A stretch of DNA of 64,000 nt from Comamonadaceae bacterium. GTDB lineage: Bacteria > Pseudomonadota > Gammaproteobacteria > Burkholderiales > Burkholderiaceae_C. Below the pieces are notes generated by a model. That model was not told the origin of the DNA. It saw only the letters and a list, made by a program, of their open reading frames with translations, and made no database searches. This document shows positions 1-8,516 of the stretch, one piece after another (position 1 is the first letter of the stretch; each line of letters opens with the position of its first letter). Both the position numbers and the translations under genes were made by a program. The stretch spans positions 1-64,000 of the forward strand of contig JAIXUC010000005.1 in the NCBI GenBank assembly GCA_027483665.1, given 5' to 3'.

Positions 1-403
1 CGATTGAAGCAGTGGTTGCGTGCAACCTGACTCTCCCGCTGCAGCACTTCCGGCGCGCACCAGCAGGCGGTCTACTTCTCCACTCACAGGGGTCGGTGGC
101 TGGAGTCGGGCGCAGGCCCCATTCGCGGTTGCCAGCACGCAAGCGTTCTACAAAAGGCGTTCACGCAGCAACCAATGAGCACCAAAAGCAGCCGCCCGCG
201 AGCGTGGGCCGGAGAACGAGCCGGACGCCGACACCTGGCGCGAGGTGTAGGCGTTAATCAAAAGTGGCGCTGGCCGGAGAACGAACAGGATGCCGACACC
301 TGGCGCGAGGTCTAGGCCTGCATGAACCAAGGCGTGGGCCGGAGAACGAACAGGACGCCGACACCCCGCGCGAGGTGCAGGCCTGCATAAACCAAGGCGC
401 GCC
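1..403. other. Left-edge region without a convincing gene
   Basis: No reading frame here has a recognisable protein family, and the short open frames on both strands run through repeated DNA, so I do not call a gene. On the plus strand the first 30 bases read RLKQWLRAT followed by a stop at 28-30. This could be the last codons of a gene that begins left of the window, but ten codons are too few to decide. The right half (207-401) is a tandem repeat described separately. The nicotinamidase-like gene on the minus strand stops at 404, so this region lies downstream of a long minus-strand gene run. Confidence 0.5.
207..401. repeat. Three tandem copies of a 65-bp repeat
   Basis: Units begin at 207, 272 and 337, each opening with GGCCGGAGAACGA, giving an exact 65-bp period. 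Copies 2 and 3 are nearly identical. Copy 1 agrees well over the first 40 bases and diverges after GCGCGAGGT. Because 65 is not a multiple of three, the repeat does not encode a repeated peptide. It starts directly after the stop codon of the minus-strand hydrolase gene. The shared core GACGCCGACACC...GCGCGAGGT is partly self-complementary. Its function is unknown; an intergenic minisatellite or a dispersed extragenic element is the simplest reading. Confidence 0.85.
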
Positions 404-1261
404 CTAGCCCTTGCGCAACATCACCAAGGCCTCTTCGCATCGCATGCTGCGCACACCCCTGGCGCTCATGTGCTGCAAGAACTCTTGATGCTGCGACTCG
501 AACCCCGCCACAGGGCTCATCGCGTCGGTGAGCAATATCACCCGCTCGGGCCTTCCACCGGGCCAGTGGTCGATGATGTCGTGGACCGTGGCGCGCACGC
601 AGTGGCTGCTGGCCTCACCAGCTACCAGCAGCACGTCGGCTGTGTTCAGGCGGTTCAACAACTCGGTGTTGAGCAGCGTGTGCGGGTCTGCCGGGTCAGG
701 CACTTCAGCCTGCAAGGCGCTGTAGTGCTCGGTCCAAGGGTTGCTGCCTTTCATCACCTTGTAGACGCTGCTCTGGTGCGCGGTTTCCCAAAGGTTGTAG
801 GCCAACCTCACAGCAGGGTGGACGTTGTGGCCCCAACTGCCGATTTCGCAGTGCACGGGCCAGACCATGAGGGTGTAGCGCAGCCGTGCTTCGAGCGCAT
901 CCAGATAGGCCAGGGTGCGTGGCAAGTCCTGTGGCAGGCGCGGTGCATAGGTGCCAAAGCGCACCTGCGCCGCTGTGATGGGCGTGAAAGGCGCGACGGC
1001 GCTGCCATCGGCGTGTTGCCAGAAGGCCGGGTGCGCGATGTCGATGCGGTGGTGCGAATCGAGCGTGACGGTGATCGCCTGCAGCAGGTGTGAGGCCTGC
1101 TCGATAAAGGCCGCTGTTCGCAGCATGTCGGCGTGCGCTCCAGCCACGGGCAGCGCCGAAAGCAGCGGCTCTCCGCTGGGCTGCCTGCCTTGCCAATCGG
1201 GCGGCAAATCACAGAAATCGTTTTGAGGATCTACCAACAAAAGGTGGTTGATGGACGTCAT
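404..1261 (-). CDS. Cysteine hydrolase, nicotinamidase/isochorismatase-like
   Basis: A 285-residue cytosolic hydrolase of the isochorismatase-like superfamily, whose nicotinamidase branch deamidates nicotinamide to nicotinate for NAD salvage. Visible are the N-terminal VDPQNDF motif with the catalytic Asp (residue 11), a nicotinamidase-type metal site pattern (Asp68, His70, His77), a lysine pair near 168-171, and the nucleophile in ASSHCV (Cys221). It is longer than typical PncA (about 210 residues), with extra sequence between the metal site and the Cys, so the substrate may differ. The start at 1261 (MTSINHLLLV) is preferred because the upstream alternative at 1342 would overlap the HD-GYP gene and add an unconserved leader. 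It is the last gene of the minus-strand run. Confidence 0.8.
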   Translation of the reverse strand: MTSINHLLLVDPQNDFCDLPPDWQGRQPSGEPLLSALPVAGAHADMLRTAAFIEQASHLLQAITVTLDSHHRIDIAHPAFWQHADGSAVAPFTPITAAQVRFGTYAPRLPQDLPRTLAYLDALEARLRYTLMVWPVHCEIGSWGHNVHPAVRLAYNLWETAHQSSVYKVMKGSNPWTEHYSALQAEVPDPADPHTLLNTELLNRLNTADVLLVAGEASSHCVRATVHDIIDHWPGGRPERVILLTDAMSPVAGFESQHQEFLQHMSARGVRSMRCEEALVMLRKG

Positions 1262-1298
1262 GGGGAGTGATGAATGAAGGTGTACTTGTGGGGCGCGC

Positions 1299-2981
1299 TC
1301 AGCGAGTGGCGGCAGGTGAAGCTGCCAGCAACACGGCGTCATCGTCCACCCCGTCGATTTGTGCGGCCTCCAGGTGCGCTTGCGCGTACTCCAGGTAGAC
1401 GCGGCTGCGCACGAACACGGTGAACAAGTCGGGGTCGATGTGGCCGCCGCGCGAGAAGCCAGCCATGATCGACATCGCTTGCGACAGCTTCATGCCCGGC
1501 TTGTAGGGGCGGTCGCGGGCTGTGAGCGCCTCGAAGATGTCGGCCACACCCATCATGCGCGCCTGCAGCGACATCTGTTCGCGCTTGAGGCCACGCGGGT
1601 AGCCTTTGCCGTCCATGCGCTCGTGGTGGCCCCCAGCGTACTCGGGCACGCGCGACAAGTGGCTGGGCCAAGGCAGGGCTTCCAACATGCGAATGGTGGC
1701 CACGATGTGGTGGTTGATGATTTGCCGCTCGGCCGCTGTGAGCGTGCCAGCGCGGATGCTGAGGTTCTCCACCTCGTCTGTGTTGAGCACGTCGGCCAGA
1801 GTGCCGTCGGGCGCGGTCCACTGCCGTGAGCGGGCAATGTCTTTCACGCGCTGCTGGTCGGCTGGGCTCATGGCCTCGCTGCCGATGTTGGCGTGCCGCA
1901 GGAAGTCGCGCTGCCCGTCCAGCTCGGCCAACTCCGCAGCCAATTGCTGGTGGATGTGCTCGGCCTGGTCTGCTGCACTGGCCATGCTGCGATCGGCGGC
2001 AGCGGTGGCGTCGCTGGGGGCTTGCAGCGCCATCAGGCGTTGCAGCGCTCGAATTTGCGCATCGCGCTTGAGCACTTCAAAGCGTGTGTCGATGAGGGCC
2101 ATGCGGTCGAAGATGGTTTGCAGTTTGGTGGCTTTGTCCACCACATGCACAGGCGTGGTGATCTTGCCGCAGTCATGCAGCAGGCCCGCAATCTTCAGCT
2201 CGTAGCGGTCTTTGTCGGTCATGGCGAAATCCGCCAGCGGCCCCTCGCGCGTGGCGTCCACCGCTTCGGCCAACATCATCGTGAGGGCAGGCACGCGCCG
2301 GCAATGGCCGCCGGTGTATTGCGACTTGTCATCGATGGCGAGGTTGATGAGGTCGATGAAGGACTCGAACAGCTCTTCTTGTTGCAGCAGCAGTTTGCGG
2401 TTGGTCAGCGCCACCGCGGCTTGCGAAGCCAGCGACTCGGCCAGCCGCTCGTCGGCCTTTGAAAACCCAACAGTGGCCTTCGTCTTGGGGTCGGTGGCGT
2501 TGATGAGCTGCAGCACGCCGATGACTTCGCCGTCGTGCCCGGTCATGGGCACCGTCAAAAACGATTGCGACCGGTAGCCCGTGCGCTCATCAAAACGCCG
2601 TGTGCCGCTGAAGTCGAAGCCTTGCTCGGTGTAGGCGTCGGCAATGTTGACGGTGCGCCGGTTGATCGCCGCCCAAGCGGCCACCAGGCTCTGGTTGGGT
2701 TGACCCTCTGGCGTCATGAGCTGCAGGTCGGGCAGGGTGACCGGGTTGCCGCTGGTGCCGCCCATGGCCACGTCCAAGGAGGCGCTTTGCAAAATCGCGA
2801 ACCGGAGCGCGCTGCGCTCTTCGTTCATGACGTAGAGCGTGCCGCCGTCGGCGCGGGTGATGTCCTTGGCCGCCACCAAGATGCGCTCCAGCAAGCTGTC
2901 GATGTCGCGCTCGCCAGACAGCGCAGCACCGATGTCATTGAGCTGGTTGAGGCGGCGAAACAGGTCGTCAATTTGGTCCAT
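1299..2981 (-). CDS. GAF domain HD-GYP phosphodiesterase-type protein
   Basis: A 560-residue soluble protein. Residues about 24-195 form a GAF sensor domain and about 220-530 an HD-GYP domain, the family that hydrolyses cyclic-di-GMP. The HD motif is HDCGK (His269, Asp270), a second histidine pair is near 423-425, and the signature HHERMDGKGYP is at 452-462. The HD motif and the second histidine pair are about 150 residues apart, much more than in compact HD-GYP domains. The intervening segment is rich in Ala, Gln and charged residues and is probably helical. No membrane segment is seen, so the signal would be cytoplasmic. It lies 30 bp after trpS and 37 bp before the hydrolase gene. The enzymatic role follows from motifs only. 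Confidence 0.88.
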   Translation of the reverse strand: MDQIDDLFRRLNQLNDIGAALSGERDIDSLLERILVAAKDITRADGGTLYVMNEERSALRFAILQSASLDVAMGGTSGNPVTLPDLQLMTPEGQPNQSLVAAWAAINRRTVNIADAYTEQGFDFSGTRRFDERTGYRSQSFLTVPMTGHDGEVIGVLQLINATDPKTKATVGFSKADERLAESLASQAAVALTNRKLLLQQEELFESFIDLINLAIDDKSQYTGGHCRRVPALTMMLAEAVDATREGPLADFAMTDKDRYELKIAGLLHDCGKITTPVHVVDKATKLQTIFDRMALIDTRFEVLKRDAQIRALQRLMALQAPSDATAAADRSMASAADQAEHIHQQLAAELAELDGQRDFLRHANIGSEAMSPADQQRVKDIARSRQWTAPDGTLADVLNTDEVENLSIRAGTLTAAERQIINHHIVATIRMLEALPWPSHLSRVPEYAGGHHERMDGKGYPRGLKREQMSLQARMMGVADIFEALTARDRPYKPGMKLSQAMSIMAGFSRGGHIDPDLFTVFVRSRVYLEYAQAHLEAAQIDGVDDDAVLLAASPAATR

Positions 2982-3011
2982 GGCTGCAGGCCCCTCAAAC
3001 GGTGTGGATGG

Positions 3012-4286
3012 TCAGTAATTGAGCCCCATGGCTTCGCGCACGTCGCGCATGGTCTCACGCGCCGTGATGCGTGCCCGTTCGGTGCCCGCGTCCACGATGT
3101 CGCGCACCCGTTGCGGTTGGCTGATGTAGGGCTCGGCGCGCGCCAGCATGGGCTGCTGCTCGCGCAAGATACCGTCGATGACCGGTTGCTTGCACTCCAG
3201 GCAACCAATGCCCGCCGTGGTGCAGCCGCGCACCACCCAATCGCGCGTGGGCGCATCGGAGTACACCTGATGAAACTGCCACACCGGGCATTTCTCGGGG
3301 TTGCCCGGGTCGGTGCGCTTCACGCGTGCAGGGTCAGTGGGCATGCGCCTGATCTTTTGCTCGACGCTGGCTTTGTCTTCGCGCAGGGCAATGGTGTTGC
3401 CGTAGCTTTTGCTCATCTTGGCGCCGTCCAGCCCCGGCAGCTTGCTGGCCTCGGTCAGCAGCACTTGCGGCTCTGTCAGGATGGCTTTGCCGGTGCCTCT
3501 GAGCCAACCCTCCAGGCGCTCGCGGTCGGCTGCCGACAAGGCCCCGCTCGCGGCAATCAGTGCCTGCCCTTGGCCCAAGGCTTCCACGCTGCCGCTTTGC
3601 TGGTAGGCCACGCGCGCAGCCTCGAAAGCACGGGCATCGGACTTGGAGAGCTTTTTCACGGAGGCCAAGGCCTGTTGCTCGAAGTCGGGTGCGCGCCCGT
3701 AGAGGTGGTTGAAGCGCCGCGCGGCCTCGCGCGTCAGCTCGACGTGGCTGGCCTGGTCTTCGCCCACGGGCACCCATTTGGCGCGGTAAATCAAGATGTC
3801 GGCGGCTTGCAGCAGCGGGTAGCCCAGAAAGCCGTAGGTGGACAGGTCGCGGTCGCGCAGCTTTTCTTGTTGGTCTTTGTAGGTGGGCACGCGCTCCAGC
3901 CAACCCAGCGGTGTGCCCATGGCCAAGAGCGTGAACAACTCCGCGTGTTCTGGCAGGCGGCTTTGCAAAAAGATGGTGCAACGCTCGGGGTCCAGCCCGG
4001 CGGCGAGCCAGTCGATCACCATTTCATAGACGCTTTTCTCGATGACCTCGCGGCTTTCGTAGTGCGTGGTCAGCGCATGCCAGTCGGCCACAAAGTAGTA
4101 GCAAGACATGTCGGCTTGGAGGCGCACCCAGTTTTTCAAGGCACCGTGGTAGTGCCCCAAGTGCAAGGCCCCCGTCGGGCGCATGCCAGAGAGCACGCGG
4201 TCACCGGGCTGGGGCTGGGCTGTCTGGCGGGCCTGCTCAGACGGCGCTGGGGCACTGGGTGTGTGGGGTGTTGTGGGAGCGCTCAT
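3012..4286 (-). CDS. trpS: Tryptophanyl-tRNA synthetase
   Basis: A class I aminoacyl-tRNA synthetase that charges tRNA-Trp. The HIGH-like motif is HLGH at 42-45 and the KMSKS loop is at 290-294 within LDGAKMSKSYGN. The protein has 424 residues, about 90 more than the common bacterial form. About 30 extra residues are a Pro/Ala/Thr-rich N-terminal extension, and most of the rest lies between the VPVGEDQ region (residue 173) and the KMSKS loop. That stretch also contains KKLSKSDAR, which resembles but is not the true loop. It sits 30 bp upstream of the HD-GYP gene and 73 bp downstream of the YciO-like gene. Confidence 0.96.
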   Translation of the reverse strand: MSAPTTPHTPSAPAPSEQARQTAQPQPGDRVLSGMRPTGALHLGHYHGALKNWVRLQADMSCYYFVADWHALTTHYESREVIEKSVYEMVIDWLAAGLDPERCTIFLQSRLPEHAELFTLLAMGTPLGWLERVPTYKDQQEKLRDRDLSTYGFLGYPLLQAADILIYRAKWVPVGEDQASHVELTREAARRFNHLYGRAPDFEQQALASVKKLSKSDARAFEAARVAYQQSGSVEALGQGQALIAASGALSAADRERLEGWLRGTGKAILTEPQVLLTEASKLPGLDGAKMSKSYGNTIALREDKASVEQKIRRMPTDPARVKRTDPGNPEKCPVWQFHQVYSDAPTRDWVVRGCTTAGIGCLECKQPVIDGILREQQPMLARAEPYISQPQRVRDIVDAGTERARITARETMRDVREAMGLNY

Positions 4287-4359
4287 GTGGGTGCTGGGGC
4301 CTGGGACTGGCTGCGCGCTGGATGGGCACTCCCCACCCGCACGGGTTCAAAAGATTGTG

Positions 4360-5004
4360 TCAGACGGTTTGCAGGCCCAGGCGCGAAAGTGGGCCGCCAC
4401 CCAGGCGCTGCACCAGCGCCTCGCCGCCGCTGCCCATGGCCGTGAGGTCGAGCACGGTGGTGGGTTCTTGTGCGCAGGCACCTGCATCGACCACAGCAGC
4501 CACCGCGTGCTCGAAACGTTCGCGGATGTCTTGCGGGTCGTTCAGCGGCTCGGTGTCGCCGGGCGCAATCAGGGTGGTGGCCAACAGCGGCGCGCCGTGT
4601 ACCGCCAGCAAAGCTTGCAAGGTGGCGTGGTCGGGCACGCGCAAGCCGATGGTCTTGCGCTGCGGGTGGCTGAGGCGGCGCGGCACTTCCTTGGTTGCTT
4701 CCAGGATGAAGGTGTAAGGCCCGGGCGTGCCCAGCTTGAGCAGGCGGTACTGGCGGTTGTCCACACGGGCATAGCTGGACAGCTCACCCAAGTCTCGGCA
4801 CAGCAAGGTGAGGTGATGGCGCTCATCGACACCACGGATACGCCGCAGCGCGTCGGCAGCGGCCTTGTCGTCAATGTGGCAGACCAGGGCATAGCTGGAA
4901 TCGGTGGGTACGGCCAACACCCGCCCCTGTTGCAGCAGAGCCACCGCTTGCTTGAGCAATCGCGGCTGCGGGTTGTCGGGGTGTACTTCAAACAGCTGGG
5001 CCAT
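4360..5004 (-). CDS. yciO: YciO/Sua5/YrdC family protein (threonylcarbamoyl-AMP synthase-like)
   Basis: A 214-residue protein of the YrdC/Sua5 fold. Family members bind RNA and ATP, and TsaC/Sua5 makes threonylcarbamoyl-adenylate for t6A tRNA modification; YciO is a paralogue whose own role is less settled. Seen are the N-terminal PTDSSYAL segment, the KLGTPGPYTFIL region and RLSHPQRKTIGLRVPDH, which match the YciO type. A GAGG ribosome site lies about seven bases before the ATG. The gene follows the EamA permease by 21 bp. As in E. coli, yciO is near the yciV-type phosphatase, which supports this paralogue over TsaC. Confidence 0.85.
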   Translation of the reverse strand: MAQLFEVHPDNPQPRLLKQAVALLQQGRVLAVPTDSSYALVCHIDDKAAADALRRIRGVDERHHLTLLCRDLGELSSYARVDNRQYRLLKLGTPGPYTFILEATKEVPRRLSHPQRKTIGLRVPDHATLQALLAVHGAPLLATTLIAPGDTEPLNDPQDIRERFEHAVAAVVDAGACAQEPTTVLDLTAMGSGGEALVQRLGGGPLSRLGLQTV

Positions 5005-5025
5005 GAGCTTGCCTCAGATCTCGCG

Positions 5026-5946
5026 TCAGGCCTCGGCGGGCGACAAAGGCTGGTGGCGCTCGCGCACGGTGAGCCAAGCGCCCATGGCGCCGCACAGGGC
5101 AATCATGCCCATGCCCACCCAAGACCACAGGTCCGGGCTGTGGCCAAACACCAGCCAGCCGCCCAGCACCGCAAACGGGATCTGCATGTACAGATAAGGC
5201 ACCAGCGTGGCTGCAGGTGCGCGCTGGTAGGCCATGATCAAAAAGAAGTGGCCCACGGTGCCTGCCAAACCCATCAATGCCAAGCCGCCCCAAAGCCAAG
5301 GGTCGCTGATGTTTTGCCACACAAAGGGCAGCGCCAGCGACAACGCCAAAGTGCCCACCCAGCCGGTGTAGACGTGCATGGTCACCGGGTCTTCGGTGCG
5401 CGACATGCGGCTGGTGAGCACCTGAAAGCAGGCATTGCTGGCCACCACGCACAAAGGCAGCAGTGCCACCCAACCCAGACCATCACCGCCGGGTCGCACG
5501 ATCACCAAGGTGCCGGCAAAACCGCCGGCTACCAAAGCCCAGCGCAGCAAGGACGCGCGCTCCTTCAGCACAGTGGCTGCCAGCACCGTGATGGCCAGTG
5601 GCGTGATCATGACCAAGGCAGTGAATTCGCCCACGGGCATGTAACGGAGGCTCAAAAACGCGAAGAAGCTGGTCGACAGCAACAACACGCCGCGCAACAA
5701 CTGAAAGCGCGGGTGGCGCGTGTGCCAAAGCCGCATGCCACGCTGAGGCCAGACCACGGCAGTGGTCACCATGGCTTGGAAGGCATAGCGAAACCACAGC
5801 GCCATGAGAACCGGAACCCCCAAGCCGACGCGTTTGCTCGTGGTGTCGAGCACCGCAAAACAAGCCACGGCTGCCACCACCAGCGCGATACCTGCTGCGG
5901 CGCGCCCCGCTACCCGAAACCCGGCAGCCACCGCGGGCTGACTCAT
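5026..5946 (-). CDS. EamA/DMT family permease
   Basis: A 306-residue inner-membrane protein with about ten hydrophobic segments in two EamA repeats, the architecture of drug/metabolite transporters. Recognisable are the N-terminal helix followed by KRVGLGVPVLMALWFRYAF, the end-of-repeat GGFAGTLVIVRPGG and the C-terminal GMGMIALCGAMGAWL. The substrate cannot be read from sequence. Its ATG overlaps the stop of the upstream PHP gene by four bases, so translation is coupled. Its insertion between yciV and yciO suggests export of a metabolite related to that operon, but this is only contextual. Confidence 0.88.
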   Translation of the reverse strand: MSQPAVAAGFRVAGRAAAGIALVVAAVACFAVLDTTSKRVGLGVPVLMALWFRYAFQAMVTTAVVWPQRGMRLWHTRHPRFQLLRGVLLLSTSFFAFLSLRYMPVGEFTALVMITPLAITVLAATVLKERASLLRWALVAGGFAGTLVIVRPGGDGLGWVALLPLCVVASNACFQVLTSRMSRTEDPVTMHVYTGWVGTLALSLALPFVWQNISDPWLWGGLALMGLAGTVGHFFLIMAYQRAPAATLVPYLYMQIPFAVLGGWLVFGHSPDLWSWVGMGMIALCGAMGAWLTVRERHQPLSPAEA

Positions 5947-6797
5947 TGGATGCGGTGGGCCAAAAGCTCCCAGACGGGCCGCAGGTGACCGGGCAGCAGC
6001 GGCAAGCGGCCCAAATCGGTATGGCTTTCTTCGGGGCTGTGGAAGTCACTGCCGCGCGAGGCCGCCAATCCGTGCTCTTGGGCGACTTGGGCGTAACGCA
6101 CTTGTTCGGCTGCGGTGTGGCTGCCGGTGACGACTTCCACCGCCTGCCCGCCATGACCGATGAACTCGGTGAGCAGAGCAAATTCTTCGTTGGCCGTGAA
6201 GTCGTAGCGGGCCGGGTGGGCAATGACCGCCACACCGCCAGCCTCGGTGATCCAGCGCACCGCTTCGCCCAAGCTGGCCCACCGGTGCGGCACGAAGCCG
6301 GGCTTGCCATCGGTGAGGAAGCGTCGAAACACCTCGTGGGTGTCTTTGCAAACGCCCGACTCCACCAAATGCCGCGCAAAGTGGGTGCGCGAAATCAGGT
6401 CGGGGTTGCCCACGTAAGCCAGCGCGCCTTCGTAGCAGCCGGGAATGCCCACTTTGGCCAAACCCTCGGCCATTTCTCGCGCCCGCTGCTCTCGCCCGCC
6501 ACGCGTGTTGGCCAACCCGGCGAGCAACTGCGCGTTGCCGGCATCGAATCCCAGGCCCACGATGTGCACGGTTTTGCCAATGAAAGTCACCGAGATTTCT
6601 GCGCCAGTGAGGTAGCGCATGCCGCTCGCCGCCGCTGCCGCTGCCGCGCGCTGCTGACCGCCAATTTCGTCGTGGTCGGTGAGTGACCACAAGTCCACGC
6701 CGTTGGCACTCGCGCGCTCGGCGAGGGCTTCCGGGGTCAAGGTGCCGTCGGACACCACCGAGTGGCAGTGAAGGTCAGCGTTGAGGATGGAAGCCAT
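5943..6797 (-). CDS. yciV: PHP-domain 3',5'-nucleoside bisphosphate phosphatase / 5'-3' exoribonuclease (YciV type)
   Basis: A 284-residue PHP-domain metal-dependent phosphoesterase. The N-terminal ADLHCHSVVSDGTLTP contains the HxH metal motif, followed by LTDHDE, GAEIS, a central AHPARYDF and the C-terminal GSDFHSPEE. This is the arrangement of the YciV family, members of which cleave 3',5'-nucleoside bisphosphates and trim rRNA 5' ends (RNase AM). The protein is cytosolic. It starts 9 bp after recJ and overlaps the EamA gene by four bases, so it is in the same transcription unit. Pairing with recJ, another 5'-3' exonuclease, fits a nucleic-acid turnover role. Confidence 0.9.
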   Translation of the reverse strand: MASILNADLHCHSVVSDGTLTPEALAERASANGVDLWSLTDHDEIGGQQRAAAAAAASGMRYLTGAEISVTFIGKTVHIVGLGFDAGNAQLLAGLANTRGGREQRAREMAEGLAKVGIPGCYEGALAYVGNPDLISRTHFARHLVESGVCKDTHEVFRRFLTDGKPGFVPHRWASLGEAVRWITEAGGVAVIAHPARYDFTANEEFALLTEFIGHGGQAVEVVTGSHTAAEQVRYAQVAQEHGLAASRGSDFHSPEESHTDLGRLPLLPGHLRPVWELLAHRIQ

Positions 6798-6806
6798 GGC
6801 GAGATT

Positions 6807-8516
6807 TTAGGTATCGGCTGCTTCGACCAAGAAGCGCAGCCGTTTCGTCCCCTGCCATTCATCGGCATCCAGCCTGTAAGCCAGGCGGGCCCGGGCGGGC
6901 AGCGGCTCGGTGTGGCCGAACCACATGGCGTCCACGGGCTGACCTTGGTGGCGTAATTTGAGCGACAAGTGGCGCTCAGCGACCAGCCGTTGCGACAGCA
7001 CCTCGAACTCATCGCAAAACACCGGTGCTGCGAAGCCTTGGCCCCAGACCTGCGCCTGCAAGGTGTCGGCCAGATCGGCGCGGCGGAACTCAGGCGGCAG
7101 CGGGCCGTCGGTGTCGAGTGTTTGCGCCAGTGTGGCGGCGTCGAGCCACTCGCTGGCCACTTGCACCAAGGCTTGCTCGAAGGTGTCGATGTGCTCTTCT
7201 GCCACTGTGCAGCCGGCGGCCATGGCGTGCCCCCCGAAGCGCAAGATGACGCCGGGGTGACGCTTGGCCACCAAGTCGAGCGCATCGCGCAAGTGAAAGC
7301 CCGCAATGGAGCGCCCTGAGCCTTTGAGCTCGTGTGCTCGGCCCGGCGCGCCACTGGGCGCAAACACAAAGCAGGGCCGGTGCAGCCTGTCTTTGATGCG
7401 CGAGGCCACGATGCCCACCACGCCCTCGTGGAAGTCGGGGTCGAACACCACCACGGCGGGCGGTGGTTCGTCTTCCGGATCGAACAGGCCATCGACGATC
7501 TCCATGGCCTGGTCGCGCATGTCGCCTTCAATCTCGCGGCGCTCGCGGTTGATCTGCTCCAGCGTCTGAGCCAGCGCCTGCGCTTGCGCCGCGTCGTCGG
7601 TGATGAGGCATTCGATGCCCAGGCGCATGTCCTGCAGGCGCCCAGCAGCGTTGATGCGTGGCCCCAGTGCAAAGCCAAAGTCGAAACTGCTGGCGCGCTG
7701 TGGTTGCCGCGCCGCCACTTCGAACAGCGCGGCCATGCCGGGGGGCATGCGGCCCGCCCGGACACGCTTGAGCCCTTGCGCCACCAGTCGGCGGTTATTC
7801 GCGTCCAGGCGCACCACGTCGGCCACGGTGCCCAAGGCCACCAGTGGCAACAGCGCGTCCAGAGCGGGTTGGGCCGCATCGCCAAAAGCACCGCGGGCGC
7901 GCAACTCCGCCCGCAGCGCCAGCAGCACATAGAACATCACGCCCACGCCAGCCAGGGCTTTGCTGGCAAAGCCGCAGCCCGGCTGATTCGGGTTGACGAT
8001 GACCTGCGCTGCGGGCAACTCGGGCCCGGGCAAGTGGTGGTCCGTCACCAGCACGGCCAGCCCGAGGGCGTTGGCAGCGGCTACGCCTTCCACACTGGCG
8101 ATGCCGTTGTCCACGGTGATCAGCACGTCGGCACCAGAGTCTTTGACGCGCTGTGCAATGGTGGGCGTCAGGCCATAGCCGTCCACCACGCGGTCTGGCA
8201 CGAGGTAGCTGACGCGCTGGGCGCCCAGAGCGCGCAGTCCGCGCAGGGCCACTGCACAGGCAGTGGCGCCGTCGCAGTCGTAGTCGGCCACGATGCACAG
8301 CGACTGCTGCGCCTGAATGGCATCGGCCAAAAACACAGCTGCCGGCGTCGCTCCCAGCAGCCCATCGGGTGGCAGCAGGTGCTGCAACTGCTCGTCGAGT
8401 TCATCGGGCGACTGAACACCGCGCGCCGCATACAGCCGGGCCAGCAGCGGGTGAACGCCGGCTTGTTCCAGCGCCCACACGCTGCGAGGTGGGACATCTC
8501 TCTCGCGAATCTTCAC
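6807..8516 (-). CDS. recJ: Single-stranded-DNA exonuclease RecJ
   Basis: RecJ degrades single-stranded DNA 5' to 3' in recombination and mismatch or base-excision repair. The 569-residue protein has DHH-family motifs: VADYDCDGATA, ITVDNGI and LVTDHHLPG in the first half, and the DHHA1 motif RFGGHAMAAG in the second. The start is a GTG at 8516 giving VKIRERDVPPRS. It is chosen because a perfect GGAGG stands five bases upstream and because the GTG overlaps the TGA of the preceding gene in a GTGA junction. A farther upstream ATG would add 38 unconserved residues and overlap that gene. The length matches other RecJ proteins. Confidence 0.96.
   Translation of the reverse strand: MKIRERDVPPRSVWALEQAGVHPLLARLYAARGVQSPDELDEQLQHLLPPDGLLGATPAAVFLADAIQAQQSLCIVADYDCDGATACAVALRGLRALGAQRVSYLVPDRVVDGYGLTPTIAQRVKDSGADVLITVDNGIASVEGVAAANALGLAVLVTDHHLPGPELPAAQVIVNPNQPGCGFASKALAGVGVMFYVLLALRAELRARGAFGDAAQPALDALLPLVALGTVADVVRLDANNRRLVAQGLKRVRAGRMPPGMAALFEVAARQPQRASSFDFGFALGPRINAAGRLQDMRLGIECLITDDAAQAQALAQTLEQINRERREIEGDMRDQAMEIVDGLFDPEDEPPPAVVVFDPDFHEGVVGIVASRIKDRLHRPCFVFAPSGAPGRAHELKGSGRSIAGFHLRDALDLVAKRHPGVILRFGGHAMAAGCTVAEEHIDTFEQALVQVASEWLDAATLAQTLDTDGPLPPEFRRADLADTLQAQVWGQGFAAPVFCDEFEVLSQRLVAERHLSLKLRHQGQPVDAMWFGHTEPLPARARLAYRLDADEWQGTKRLRFLVEAADT

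Noticed and set aside
2535-5988. Two long plus-strand open frames of 636 and 601 codons
   Set aside because: They run antisense to trpS, the YciO-like and EamA genes. Composition is His/Gln/Arg-rich, as usual for reversed coding sequence.
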